Shown here: piece by piece, positions 34,094 to 43,686 of the stretch | Layout: every line of letters begins with the position of its first letter | Numbering within the stretch: position 1 is the stretch's first letter | Assembly: GCA_006176705.1 (NCBI GenBank) | Contig: QRFJ01003061.1 | Location: 62,001 to 126,000, forward strand | Length of the DNA stretch: 64,000 bases | Direction of reading: 5' to 3' | Source of the DNA: Cocos nucifera | Taxonomy: Eukaryota; Streptophyta; Magnoliopsida; Arecales; Arecaceae | Made by a program: the position numbers and the translations under genes | The notes under the pieces: generated by a model | What the model was told of the DNA's origin: nothing | The model's input: only the letters and a program-made list of their open reading frames with translations | Database searches by the model: none

Positions 34094-34830
34094 CTAGGAA
34101 CAGGAGGAGAACCTCGTCCTAGCGTGAGCAAAGTCAAAGGCCCCGTTCGCAAAGGACGGGATGGGGGGAGAAGCGAGGACGACGGTCCTCATGTGCCCCC
34201 ACAGCCGGCTAGGAACAGGAGGAGAACCTCGTCCTAGCACGAGCAAAGTCGAAGGCCCCGTCCACAAAGGACGGGATGGGGGGAGAAGCGAGGACGACGG
34301 TCCTCATGTGCCCCCACAGCCGGCTAGGAACAGGAGGAGAACCTCGTCCTAGCGTGAGCAAAGTCGAAGGCCCCGTCCACAAAGGACGGGATGGGGGGAG
34401 AAGCGAGGACGACGGTCCTCATGTGCCCCCACAGCCGGCTAGGAACAGGAGGAGAACCTCGTCCTAGCGTGAGCAAAGTCGAAGGCCCCGTCCACAAAGG
34501 ACGGGATGGGGGGAGAAGCGAGGACGACGGTCCTCATGTGCCCCCACAGCCGGCTAGGAACAGGAGGAGAACCTCGTCCTAGCGTGAGCAAAGTCGAAGG
34601 CCCCGTCCACAAAGGACGGGATGGGGGGAGAAGCGAGGACGACGGTCCTCATGTGCCCCCACAGCCGGCTAGGAACAGGAGGAGAACCTCGTCCTAGCGT
34701 GAGCAAAGTCGAAGGCCCCGTCCACCAAGGACGGGATGGGGGGAGAGGCGAGGACGACGGTCCCCATGTGCCCCCACAGCCCGTTGGGAACAAGAGGAGA
34801 ACCTCGTCCTGACGTGAGCAAGGTCCAAGG
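34094..34830 (+). repeat. 115-bp tandem array in Gyp-1 3' region
   Basis: Six full units starting at 34094, 34209, 34324, 34439, 34554 and 34669, each opening ctaggaacaggaggagaacc, plus a diverged partial unit from 34784. The first five units differ at only a few positions; the last full and partial units differ more. The array lies between the integrase stop and the PPT. Each unit carries an open frame of about 63 codons spanning into the next, but this follows from the repeat and is not evidence of a gene. Confidence 0.93.
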
Positions 34831-35263
34831 CCGAGCCCCAGAGTCTACGGCAAGCTTCACTGCAGAAGACGAGGTCTCCTTCGGACCTCAGCTTCAACTT
34901 CGGTATCAGCATCAGCGGGAGACGGGATCTCCCCCAAGCGATCATAACCTTGACTGCAAAAGAGGAGGTCTCCCCCGAATCGACTTCGGTTGATGAAGGC
35001 AATGTCAACTCCGACCCTGACCACGGGGGGCGACATTGACTCCGGCCTCAACGTCGGCTTCACCAATTTTGGCTGGAAACGAGTCCCACTCAACTCAACT
35101 CGACTGGGGATGAGACCTCCCCCAAGCCTCAGCTTCAACTTCAGCGTCAATATTGGCTGGAGATGAGACCTCCCCCGAGCTTCAGCTGCAACAAATGCGG
35201 AGCCTGGAAGAAGACTTCGGCAGTCGCCTGTTTTGGTACTCCCTTCCTTCAATTTTTGAACTC
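34831..35263 (+). other. Gyp-1 3' untranslated region
   Basis: Noncoding. It contains a loose repetition of gagacctcccccaagcctca and cagcttcaacttc motifs (near 34885, 34920, 34965, 35110, 35160), apparently old decayed repeats. Confidence 0.6.
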
Positions 35264-35277
35264 GGGAGTGGGGGGGC
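35264..35277 (+). other. Polypurine tract of Gyp-1
   Basis: gggagtgggggggc, three bases before the 3' LTR; the usual position for plus-strand priming. Confidence 0.8.
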
Positions 35278-36195
35278 TACTGTTGGGGATAAATCCCGCT
35301 CCTGCCGAAGCCCGGCCCGACGCTCAGCCCAATGTAACCAGTAGCCGCTGAAGAGCTTTAGCGCCAGGCGCCAGCCGCTGCCGCCAGGCGCCTAGGCCGA
35401 GCGAACTGCCTAGAGGCCGAACTCCCCGCCAGGTCCGGGCCGAACTGCCTAGAGGCCGAACTCCCCTGCGCCAAGGTCCGGGCCGAACTGCCTAGAGGCC
35501 GAACTCCCCTGCGCCAAGGTCCGGGCCGAACTGCCTAGAGGCCGAACTCCCCTAGAGCCTGACGAACTCCCACCGCCAGCCGAACTTCCTGACGGCCGAG
35601 CTCCTTGGACTCCAAGCGGCTGGACTTCTTCGGGAGACGGACTCCTCCCAGACGCCCGTTCGGCCATCCGAGCTCCTCCCGGGTTTTCCCTTCAGCCGAA
35701 CTCTCCTACGAGCCCGAACTCCTTCGGACCCCACGGCCGAACTCCTTCGGACCGACCCCAGGCGAGCCCATGCAGCCGAACTCCTTCGGACTTCCCACGG
35801 CCGAACTCCTTCGGACCGACCCCAGGCGAGCCCATGCAGCCGAACTCCTTCGGACTTCCCACGGCCGAACTCCTTCGGACCGACCCCAGGCGAGCCCGTG
35901 CAGCCGAACTCCTTCGGACCGACTTCAGGCGAGCCCAAGTGGCCGAACCCCTTCGGACCGACCCTAGGCGACCGAACTCCTCAGCGAGCCCTGGCCGAAC
36001 CAACTAGCAACCGAAGTCCTTCAACTGGCCAGCCGAGCTTCTTCGGGCCTCTCAGCGGTCGAACTCCTCGGCAACCGTCCCGCGGCCGAACTCTACAGAT
36101 GGCCGACCCTTCAGCCAGACGAACTCCCCCAGCTTCCCCCTCGGCCGAACTCTGTTACAAGTCCGAACTCCATTGGACGAACTGTCGCCTGCAGC

Positions 36196-36541
36196 AAGAC
36201 CGGACGGCGCCTTCCTCTCCGTACCGGACTCCATGCGGCCCACGACTCGCCAGTATGGCTCCCACGATCTACCGGACGACGCCTTCCTCTCCGTACCGGA
36301 CTCCATGCGGCCCACGACTCGCCGGTATGGCTCCCACGATCTACCGGACGACGCCTTCCTCTCCGTACCGGACTCCATGCGGCCCACGACTCGCCGGTAT
36401 GGCTCCCACGATCTACCGGACGACGCCTTCCTCTCCGTACCGGACTCCATGCGGCCCATGCGGCCCACGACTCGCCGGTATGGCTCCCACGATCTACCGG
36501 ACGACGCCTTCCTCTCCGTACCAAACTCCATGCTGCCCGAC
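36196..36541 (+). repeat. 72-bp tandem array in Gyp-1 3' LTR
   Basis: Five units as in the 5' LTR, with a private 9-base duplication in the fourth. No spacers lie between units, so this is a simple tandem array. Confidence 0.9.
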
Positions 36542-36587
36542 GACTCTCTGCCAGACGGCACAGCCGTCACCATCAACTAAGCTCCGC

Positions 36588-36594
36588 TATAAAA
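36588..36594 (+). promoter_or_regulatory. TATA box of Gyp-1 3' LTR
   Basis: TATAAAA, same context as in the 5' LTR. It could drive transcription outward into CopB sequence. Confidence 0.7.
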
Positions 36595-36848
36595 GGACCC
36601 CTCCCGACATACTAAGGCTAAGCTCTCTGAACTCTCGACTCTCTAAGCTCTCCTCCACATCTCTAAGCTCCGGAACTCATTCCGAGCACTCCATTACTGT
36701 TGGCCGGAAACTAACTTGACCGTCGGAGGGTCCTGCCGGAGCCACCACCCCACCGGTTCCGGACGGGACTTCGTTTTGCAGGTCCCCGGCGGCGCCCAGC
36801 GGCCTCGATTGCGGCGACCTCCGGCGGCGACGGATTTCTGCACCAACA

Positions 36849-36984
36849 GACCATAAAATTTAAAATTGAACAAAATTATTATTTCAAAACCAAAAAAATA
36901 ATTATTTTTATTTAATTAAATTATGACATCATATGATAGTTTTTCGATAACATGAACTCTAAATGAAACTTCGATGCTGACCGA
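36849..36984 (+). other. AT-rich flank of Gyp-1 within CopB
   Basis: 136 bases of very AT-rich sequence. Its end resembles badly decayed copia RT (just before the RT block that starts near 36985). Nothing else recognised. Confidence 0.5.
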
Positions 36985-38187
36985 AGAGATGTATATGATA
37001 CAACTTGAAGGATTCACATCCATAGATGAGTTAAAGATGTGCATGCTTTAGAGATCCATTTATTGATTGAAGCAGGCATCTTGAAGTTGGAACATGCATT
37101 TTGATAAAGTGATCAAAACGTATGGCTTCTTTAAGAATGAAAAAGAACCCTGCATTTACAAATAGGCAAATATTCCAATAGTGGTATTCCTTATTTTAGA
37201 CGTGGATGACATTCTCTTAATCAAGAATGATATCCTCACACTACAAGAAATAAAAGTCTGGTTGTCATCACAGCTCTCCATGAAGGACTTGGGTGAAGCA
37301 TCCTACATCTTAGGGATGAAGATCTATAGGGATAGATCTAAAAGGATGCTTGGTATATCCCAGTCCACGTACATAGAAACTGTGCTGAAGAGGTTCAGCA
37401 TGGAGAATTTCAAAAAGGGCTATCTTTCGATAGGCTAAGATATTTTTTTCTTTAAGAAGAATTATCCAACAACTTTCGAAGAGAGAGAGCATATGAGTAG
37501 AATCCCATATGCTTCGGTAGTGGGGTCTATTATGTATGCGATGATATGTACCAGATCAGATGTGGCATACTCACTAGGAGTGGTGAGTAGATACCAGTCT
37601 GATCCTGAAGAAAATTACTGGAAGGTGGTTAGAAGCATCCTTAAGTATTTGAGAAATACTAAGAACCAATGATTGATTTATGGTGAGTCAGATCTAAAGC
37701 TTGTGGAGTTTACAAACTCCAACTTCCAATCTGACCATGATGATAATAAAAGCATGTCTGGGTATATCTTTACTCTAATTGGTAGAGCCATCTACTGAAA
37801 AAGTTCCAAGCAGCATATAGTGGCTGACTCTATTTGTGAAGCAGAATACATGGCAGCATCAGATGTAGTAAAGAAAGCTATGTGACTGAGGAAGTTTATC
37901 ACCGAGCTCGAAGTAGCACTCTCCATTGATGGTCTAGTCCTGCTCTACTATGACAGCAATGGCACCGTAGCTCAAGCAAAGGAATCGAAGGCACACCAGT
38001 AGACAAAGCACATTCTGCATCGCTTTCATTTGGTTCGTGAAATCGTAAATTATGGTGATGTTGACCTTCAGAAGATCAATGGAAAGGAGAACCTAGCCGA
38101 CCCCTTCACTAAAGCCCTGGCAATCAAGAAGTTCGACAATCATAAGTCGAAGATGGGTATTAGATACTATGCCGAGTGGCTTTAGGA
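36985..38187 (+). pseudogene. CopB RT-RNase H remnant
   Basis: Copia RT from the middle of the domain. The YVDD motif is DVDD at 37199-37210 (Tyr lost). The block SMKDLGEASYILGMKIYRDR is near 37279-37335. RNase H runs from about 37500 (SRIPYASVVGSIMYAM) to 38185. Stops interrupt at several places (near 37060, 37165, 37436, 37670, 37797, 37884, 38000), many at Trp or Gln codons. The sequence is clearly different from CopA at the nucleotide level, so it is a separate but related copia family. Inactive. Confidence 0.85.
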
Positions 38188-38198
38188 TAGGTGAGAGT
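38188..38198 (+). other. Polypurine tract of CopB
   Basis: taggtgagagt directly before the LTR start; the purine core gtgagag is in the usual place. Confidence 0.55.
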
Positions 38199-40621
38199 TG
38201 TTGGAAATTATATCCCAAAGTCAATCGTCAGCCTATTGATGGTTGAGCTATTTTATAATTATAATTAATTTATTAATTAATAAAAGTATTTTGGCATCTT
38301 TTTCATCATAAGTTTACATCTTCTAATGAACTCCATTATTGTGATGAAGTCCTTAGGACTGTTTAGTTTTGATAAAAAGAGGATTTATCGATTAGTCCTT
38401 AAATTTATTCATGACCAAATGATAGACTGTTAATTAGGACAACAGCGTCTATCGAGCATAGGTCGCTATATGCCATATAAGTTGGTTGTCCTCTTAACCA
38501 AGGAGTATGGAGACACTGGTATGGCATATAGGTGAGATGTATGAGTACATCATCATTGAACATGACCAACTTCAGAGCATTCTACTATCGAGAATGTCTT
38601 TGATGGGATATAGGTATAAGTATCTCTTAGACCTAAGATCACCTCAGTGACTTGCAAGCAACTCACTATGCTTTGGTACCAGACTAACTAAATTTCTAAT
38701 TCAATAATGAAAGGCTTATGGGCATAGTCATGTACTTGCAAAGTTGGAGTGTGATCAAGATGAAATTAACCACTCCAAGAGTTGGAGAAGAATGTATCAC
38801 TGTATTTCAATATAGCAAAACCTTGGCTAGGATAATCCATCAGATGAATTTGATATTTTAAAATATAATGTGGACAATATGATTAGAGTTGATAGTTGAA
38901 CTCTGAGATATCCTACGAGCATGGTGGTCAAGGGAATGAATTATATGAAAACTATATCCGCATGGATTCTATGGATGGTGTTCTACACCTTCGACCTATC
39001 CGACCATCGGGTATCATTACTAGATGGTCACTTTAATTGGTATAAAAATTTATTTCTATGCTATCGGCTTAGGTTCAGACCTATGAGGTCATACACGTTA
39101 GAGCTTATGATTTGATCGGATGGTTGATCAACGATTAAGAATAGTTCTAGGGTTAAACAATCAATATGATTGGTGTTTAACCTAGTGCAAGTGTTGTAGG
39201 AGGATCGATTAGCAATTAGATTACTAATTGGCTTAATTTGATTAAGCCAATAGGCTGAGATTAAGTTCAATTAAATATAATTTAATTAGATTTGGTTTGG
39301 GCTTGATTGGATCAAGTCTAATTGGTTTATTGGATAAGCCAAGTGCACGGAAGAACTAGTCCTAGTCTAACTAGGACTCAGATTAACCCAATTTTTTAAT
39401 TTGATTAGAAAATAAATTAAAATTAAATCTAATTTAATTAAGTTCTTAAATGAGTTAGGGTCTTATTTAATTGGATTGGTTTAATCTTAATTTTATTTGG
39501 TTAAAAGATCTTGTTTGACCAAGTCAAAATAGGAGTCCTAGTGTGACTAGGACTCCCTATCACTTGCGCTACTTAATCCTCATGGTCCATGCCCTTTTTA
39601 TTTTATTTCTTACGTGAAAATTCTCCACTTCCATGGCTTCTCATGCTCTCTTTCACTCCTTTTCTCATAAGGTAATTTGTTGGAAGACCAAGTCAAAAGA
39701 GGAGTTAGTTTTGCTTAGGATTCTATGAGATAGAATCCTTGTTGATCAAAACAACTTTCCTTGAGTGCCTCCCCCTCTTTTAATTAATTTTTCTTTTATT
39801 TCATGAAAATAATCTCCTTTTTTGTGTGCCCCAACAACTTTCCATGTTTGGATATTCCTAGTCTAGGATTTTGATCTAACTTTAACTCATCTTTTTTTCT
39901 ATTTATTAGATGAATTTTATTCTTATTTTTTCATAAATATAGAGCTTTTGGAGATGTTTGGGGTGTGCAAAAATTAGAGGAAGAGGATCCTTGGGCATGA
40001 GGGTTCCATAGGCACCAAACTAGGTGTCTATGTGAGAGAAAAGAGAAGAAGAAGAGGATCCTCTTCTAGGGCTGTTTTATTTTCCTCTCCTCCTTATTTT
40101 GAGATTTTTCTGAGAGAGTCTTAGATCAATAAACTCTCATCTTCCTTCTCATATTCTGGAGAGTCTAAATTTTGAAGAAGGGAGCATCGGATCGACCGTC
40201 GAAGAAGGATCGGTACAGTACTAGCATGCTATGCTAATTTCTTGCATCAGACTTCAGATCAGAGATCGCAGGCTCGTGTGGAGGACTCCTAGAGGTCGGA
40301 TGCACGTATGGCTCAAGACTTCATCCTCAAGCTTGGATTAGTAAGTTAGAACATCTAACATACTCAAGTAATAGATCTAATCTATTAACTTCATACCTGC
40401 ATTTGATGTAGTATAGATTTAGGTTGATTTGATCAACCTTTTACTTTCTTGTTTGATTTTAATTTTTGATTTAATATGATGCCTTGATTATGTAATAGAT
40501 CTGAAATCTAGGTGTTTACATATTTATTTAAATGAATATTTTTTTTAGTTGAGTCTTCGGCTATAAGATCTTGAAAAAGTTTTCAAGATCTACATGTAAA
40601 ACCCTAGATCTAGATCCTTCA
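38199..40621 (+). repeat. 3' LTR of CopB
   Basis: Begins tgttggaaattatatccc. The end is placed at ...gatccttca, 40621, because it is followed by aggtg, the target duplication seen at 20060-20064. Length 2423 bases. AT-rich, no coding content. Candidate TATA tataaaaa at 39041-39048, unsupported by a second copy because the matching 5' LTR is missing. Confidence 0.75.
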
Positions 40622-40626
40622 AGGTG
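40622..40626. repeat. CopB target-site duplication aggtg, right
   Basis: Partner of 20060-20064, 20.5 kb away. Confidence 0.75.
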
Positions 40627-41627
40627 TGCACAAGTGGCTGTCAATGCATGCATCGATAGTGGGATCATGCAGGGGAACATTGCCAGTTGTGTCAATACTT
40701 GGGCACACCAAGGTGTAGATTATAGGATCTGATGTGGTGCTCCCAAGCCTTGGAAGGCCACGGGAGGAGCCAGGGTGTTGGCTCCAGAAGACTAGGATGG
40801 ATATGGTCCTAGGACTAGGATGGGAGTTATCACAGAATGAAGGTGGTGTGTAGCCTTGCACAGACTCATGATTTAGGTGTGAGGACCTTGAGGAGGGCTT
40901 GGTAGGTGCTTTCGAGACCTAAGATATAAGGTGGAGCAAAGGACCAAAGTCAGGAGAAGAATCAGCTAAGATAAGAAGTTGACAAACAAGCAAGCTGGCT
41001 CGAATATGCAGTCAAGCCAGCTCGGGCTGAGACTGAGCCGATTCGAGATGCAGTCATGCTGGCTATCTCAGATAGACAGAAGATAGGATTTGGGCGATAC
41101 GCAGTCAAGCCAGCTTGGTTCGTAACAGAGTTGGCTCAACAGTGGCGAACAGAACTAGATGGGGGTTTTCTATTTGGGATCTTAAGGCCTAGCCAATTAG
41201 GTCTTAAGGTGGCTAACACATGTATGGGTCGAATTTAGATCCAGGGGGTGAGAGCATAGAAGATATGGGTGTACATGGGCTCAATGAGTGCTTTAATGTA
41301 TTGGGTTAGCCTAGGTAAGTTTTTCAGCTAGAGTTTTGGTTTATTAGGGTTCATATGGTATAGCAAAAATTCTAAGACATATAAACCCAGGTATTATAAT
41401 CTTTACAAGTGAGTAGAATCAATATACAGCTTTTTTTCCTAACACTCTTTTCTCTTTGCTCTCTAGTTCCAACTCTAAGCCCTAGGTGCCACCATCAATT
41501 TTTTTTGCTCTTTTTCATATTTTTGGATTAACACCCAGGTTCGTGTAAGAGATTAGATCAATGACTATGGTTCCGAGCAGTAGTAGGCATAACAATTAGG
41601 ATCAAATCGGTACCGATTGTTCCAACA
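40627..41627 (+). repeat. CopC-1 LTR (3' part)
   Basis: Shares with 57364-58229 the order of blocks: ggtgctcccaagcc-like (40734), repeated gagccagctcga-like motifs (about 40990-41150), the gggtgtacatggg block (about 41267) and a pyrimidine-rich end. It ends ...gttccaaca at 41627. The resemblance to CopC-2 is partial, so this may be a sister subfamily. The 5' end of this LTR is uncertain. A short 80-codon antisense ORF (40619-40861) has no support. Confidence 0.6.
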
Positions 41628-41640
41628 TACTACACCATCT

Positions 41641-43681
41641 ACAAGATGATCCTACGTGTCAAAAATAGAGCAAGATTTTCTATTGTGGCTGTAGGAACCT
41701 ATCCTCTTTGACTACCATCTAGATTAGTTTTAGTTCTTAGAGACTATTACTTTGTACCTACTGCAAGTAAGAATTTGATTTCTATTTTATGTTTAGTACA
41801 AGAGAACTATGTAATTAGTTTTTTAAGGACCATTGTACAATTTTTTTGAAAGAAATAAAATTGTAAGTGGTTTCTTAATTTACAGTCTCTATTAGTTACA
41901 TGTAGATGTTAATGTGAATGCCATAGGATCAAAATGACCTAAAGATAGTATCACCAAAAGATATCTATGGCATCTTTGGATAGGTCATGTAGCTGAAGAT
42001 AGGAATAACAGATTGAAGAAATCTAGACTAATGTGTCTATCTACTATCAAATCATATTCCATTTATGACTCATGCCTTCAAAGCAAAATGATCAAGCTTC
42101 CTTTTGTATGACAAGGGGAAAGGGTTACGGATCTACTTGCTCTGATAGATATAGATGTGTGCGGCTCATTTGATGTGCTAGTCAGAGGCAATTTTTTCTA
42201 CTTCATCATCTTTACACATGATTTATCTTAGTTTGGGTATGTATACCTAATGCGACACAAGTCTAAAGCCTTTGAAAAGTTTAAAAAATTTAGATATAAT
42301 TTGGAAAAGCAAACAGAAAAGCCCATTAAGATTCTTCAATTAGATCGAGGAGGCAAATACCTTAGTTGAAAATTTCTAGACTTTCTCAAGGATAATAGCA
42401 TAATCTCACAACGGACTCCACCTGGAATGCCTCAACTCAATGGGGTTTCAGAATAAAGAAATTGAATCCCATTAGACATGGTTTGATCCATGATGAGGTT
42501 CACGGACCTTCCTGAGTTTCTTTATGAACATAGTTTAATGATAGCTATTTATTTATAAAATAAAGTTCCATCTAAAATGATTCCTACTAAACTGTATGAG
42601 ATATGGCATAGTAAGAAATCAAGTCTGAGTCATCTTAGAATTTGAGGTTGTTCGGCTCATATCAAGAGATAGCAAGTGGATAAGTTAGAGTCAAGATCCC
42701 TTAGAGCTTAATTCATTGGATATCCTGAAGAATCATTAGGATATTATTTTTATCATCTAGAAGACCATAATGTGATTATAAGTTGACACCATTTTTCTTG
42801 AAAAATAATTTATTCAAGATAGTGGCATTGAAAGATAGATCAGGCTTGAGGAGAAAGTTTTCAAAGAGCAACGAGCCAAGCAACCTGTGGAACCTAGTCA
42901 ATCTGAGCCAATCCATATATCACATCCTCCATCTCGTAGGTCAAATTAGATTTTCCGCCTTTCTGAGAGGTACTTAGGTACCATTTTAGAGAATGTAGAG
43001 AAAATGTTCCTCATGAAAAATGAGGTTTATGGTGATGATCCCAAATCCTATGATAATGTGATATTAGATATCAACTACGAGAAAGGGCTAGAGGTAGTGA
43101 AGTTAGAGATTGAATCAATACACTCGAATCAAGTCTAGACATTAGTAGATCCATTTGAAGGTATAGGACCTATTGGGTGTAAATAAATTTTCAAGAGAAA
43201 GATAGGTGTAGTTGGAAATGTGGAGATATTCAAGGCTAGGTTAGTGGCGAAAGGGTATAGTCAGCATGAATGCATTGACTATCAGGATACCTTCTCGCTA
43301 GTAGCCATGCTTAAATCCATCCGCACATTGCTTGCAATTATAGTCTATTTCAATTATGAAATATGGTTGATGGATGTAAAAATAGCATCCTTAAATGGAT
43401 ATCTTGAGGAAGATATTTATATGAAACAACCCCTTGATTTCACATCCGATGATGGTGATCACAAGATCTGCAAGTTGCAAAGTTCCATATATGGACTAAA
43501 GTAAGCATCTCGGAGCTGGAATGCTCATTTTAATGACATGATTAAATCATTTAGTTTTATTAAAAATGAGGAGCCCTATATTTTCAAAATGATCAATGGG
43601 AGAGCTGTTGTCTTTCTCGTACTATACATGGATGACATCCTCCTAATTAGGAATGATATTTTTATGTTGACCTCGGTCAAA
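41641..43681 (+). pseudogene. CopA-5 protease-integrase-RT, first part
   Basis: A CopA internal region that starts in the protease domain (the DSGSS site itself is missing), so the 5' LTR, leader and gag are gone. GAG-pre-integrase is near 41960-42090, the integrase core near 42140-42480, the integrase tail to about 42810. RT starts near 43120; the best open part is 43220-43504, and YMDD lies at 43625-43636. Many stops and a few shifts; more decayed than CopA-2. Cut within RT after the YMDD block by CopA-6. It continues at 54127. Confidence 0.88.
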
Positions 43682-43686
43682 GTATG
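43682..43686. repeat. CopA-6 target-site duplication gtatg, left
   Basis: Same five bases at 54122-54126. Between them lies the complete minus-strand element. Confidence 0.92.

Larger units (their letters stand above)
26836..36848 (+). mobile_element. Gyp-1, Ty3/gypsy element of Tat type
   Basis: A 10-kb GC-rich element between long LTRs with perfect terminal repeats (TGTTGG...CCAACA). The order is PBS, gag with CHHC finger, protease, RT, RNase H, a second archaeal-type RNase H, integrase, tandem repeats, PPT. A second RNase H between the first one and integrase is a known mark of the Tat lineage. The sudden change in base composition at 36848/36849 marks its right edge. The right flank begins gacca; the left flank is in the gap, so the target duplication cannot be checked. 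Confidence 0.92.
35281..36848 (+). repeat. 3' LTR of Gyp-1
   Basis: 1568 bases, TGTTGG at the start, CCAACA at the end. TATA at 36588-36594. The 72-bp array (words at 36208, 36280, 36352, 36424, 36505) has one step of 81 because atgcggccc is doubled near 36449. The module block near 35700-35930 has one more unit than the 5' LTR. Apart from these changes and a few substitutions it matches the 5' LTR. Confidence 0.95.
20065..40621 (+). mobile_element. CopB copia element, interrupted by CopA-4, the gap and Gyp-1
   Basis: The start tgttggga... at 20065 and the 3' LTR at 38199 (tgttggaa...) share their first 300 bases. The element is bounded by aggtg on both sides, so both ends appear to belong to one insertion into CopC-1. 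Visible CopB parts are only the first 303 bases of the 5' LTR, the RT-RNase H end and the 3' LTR. The remaining 5' LTR, leader, gag, protease and integrase are not in the sequence and would have to be in the gap or deleted. Confidence 0.7.

Noticed and set aside
31422..34097. Single 891-codon protein running to 34097
   Set aside because: After about 33508 the frame is the wrong one for integrase; the true C-terminus is in another frame and ends at 33996.
34161..34812. Series of identical 63-codon ORFs
   Set aside because: Each one is the same frame through one 115-bp unit and part of the next; not separate genes.
34094..34830. CRISPR-like array
   Set aside because: Units are contiguous with no unique spacers, and the context is a plant retrotransposon.
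35605..36719. ORFs of 120-273 codons in the Gyp-1 3' LTR
   Set aside because: Same cause as in the 5' LTR; repetitive translation without a domain.
38921..39270. Small ORFs in the CopB 3' LTR
   Set aside because: No second copy to test conservation, no domain, AT-rich LTR context.
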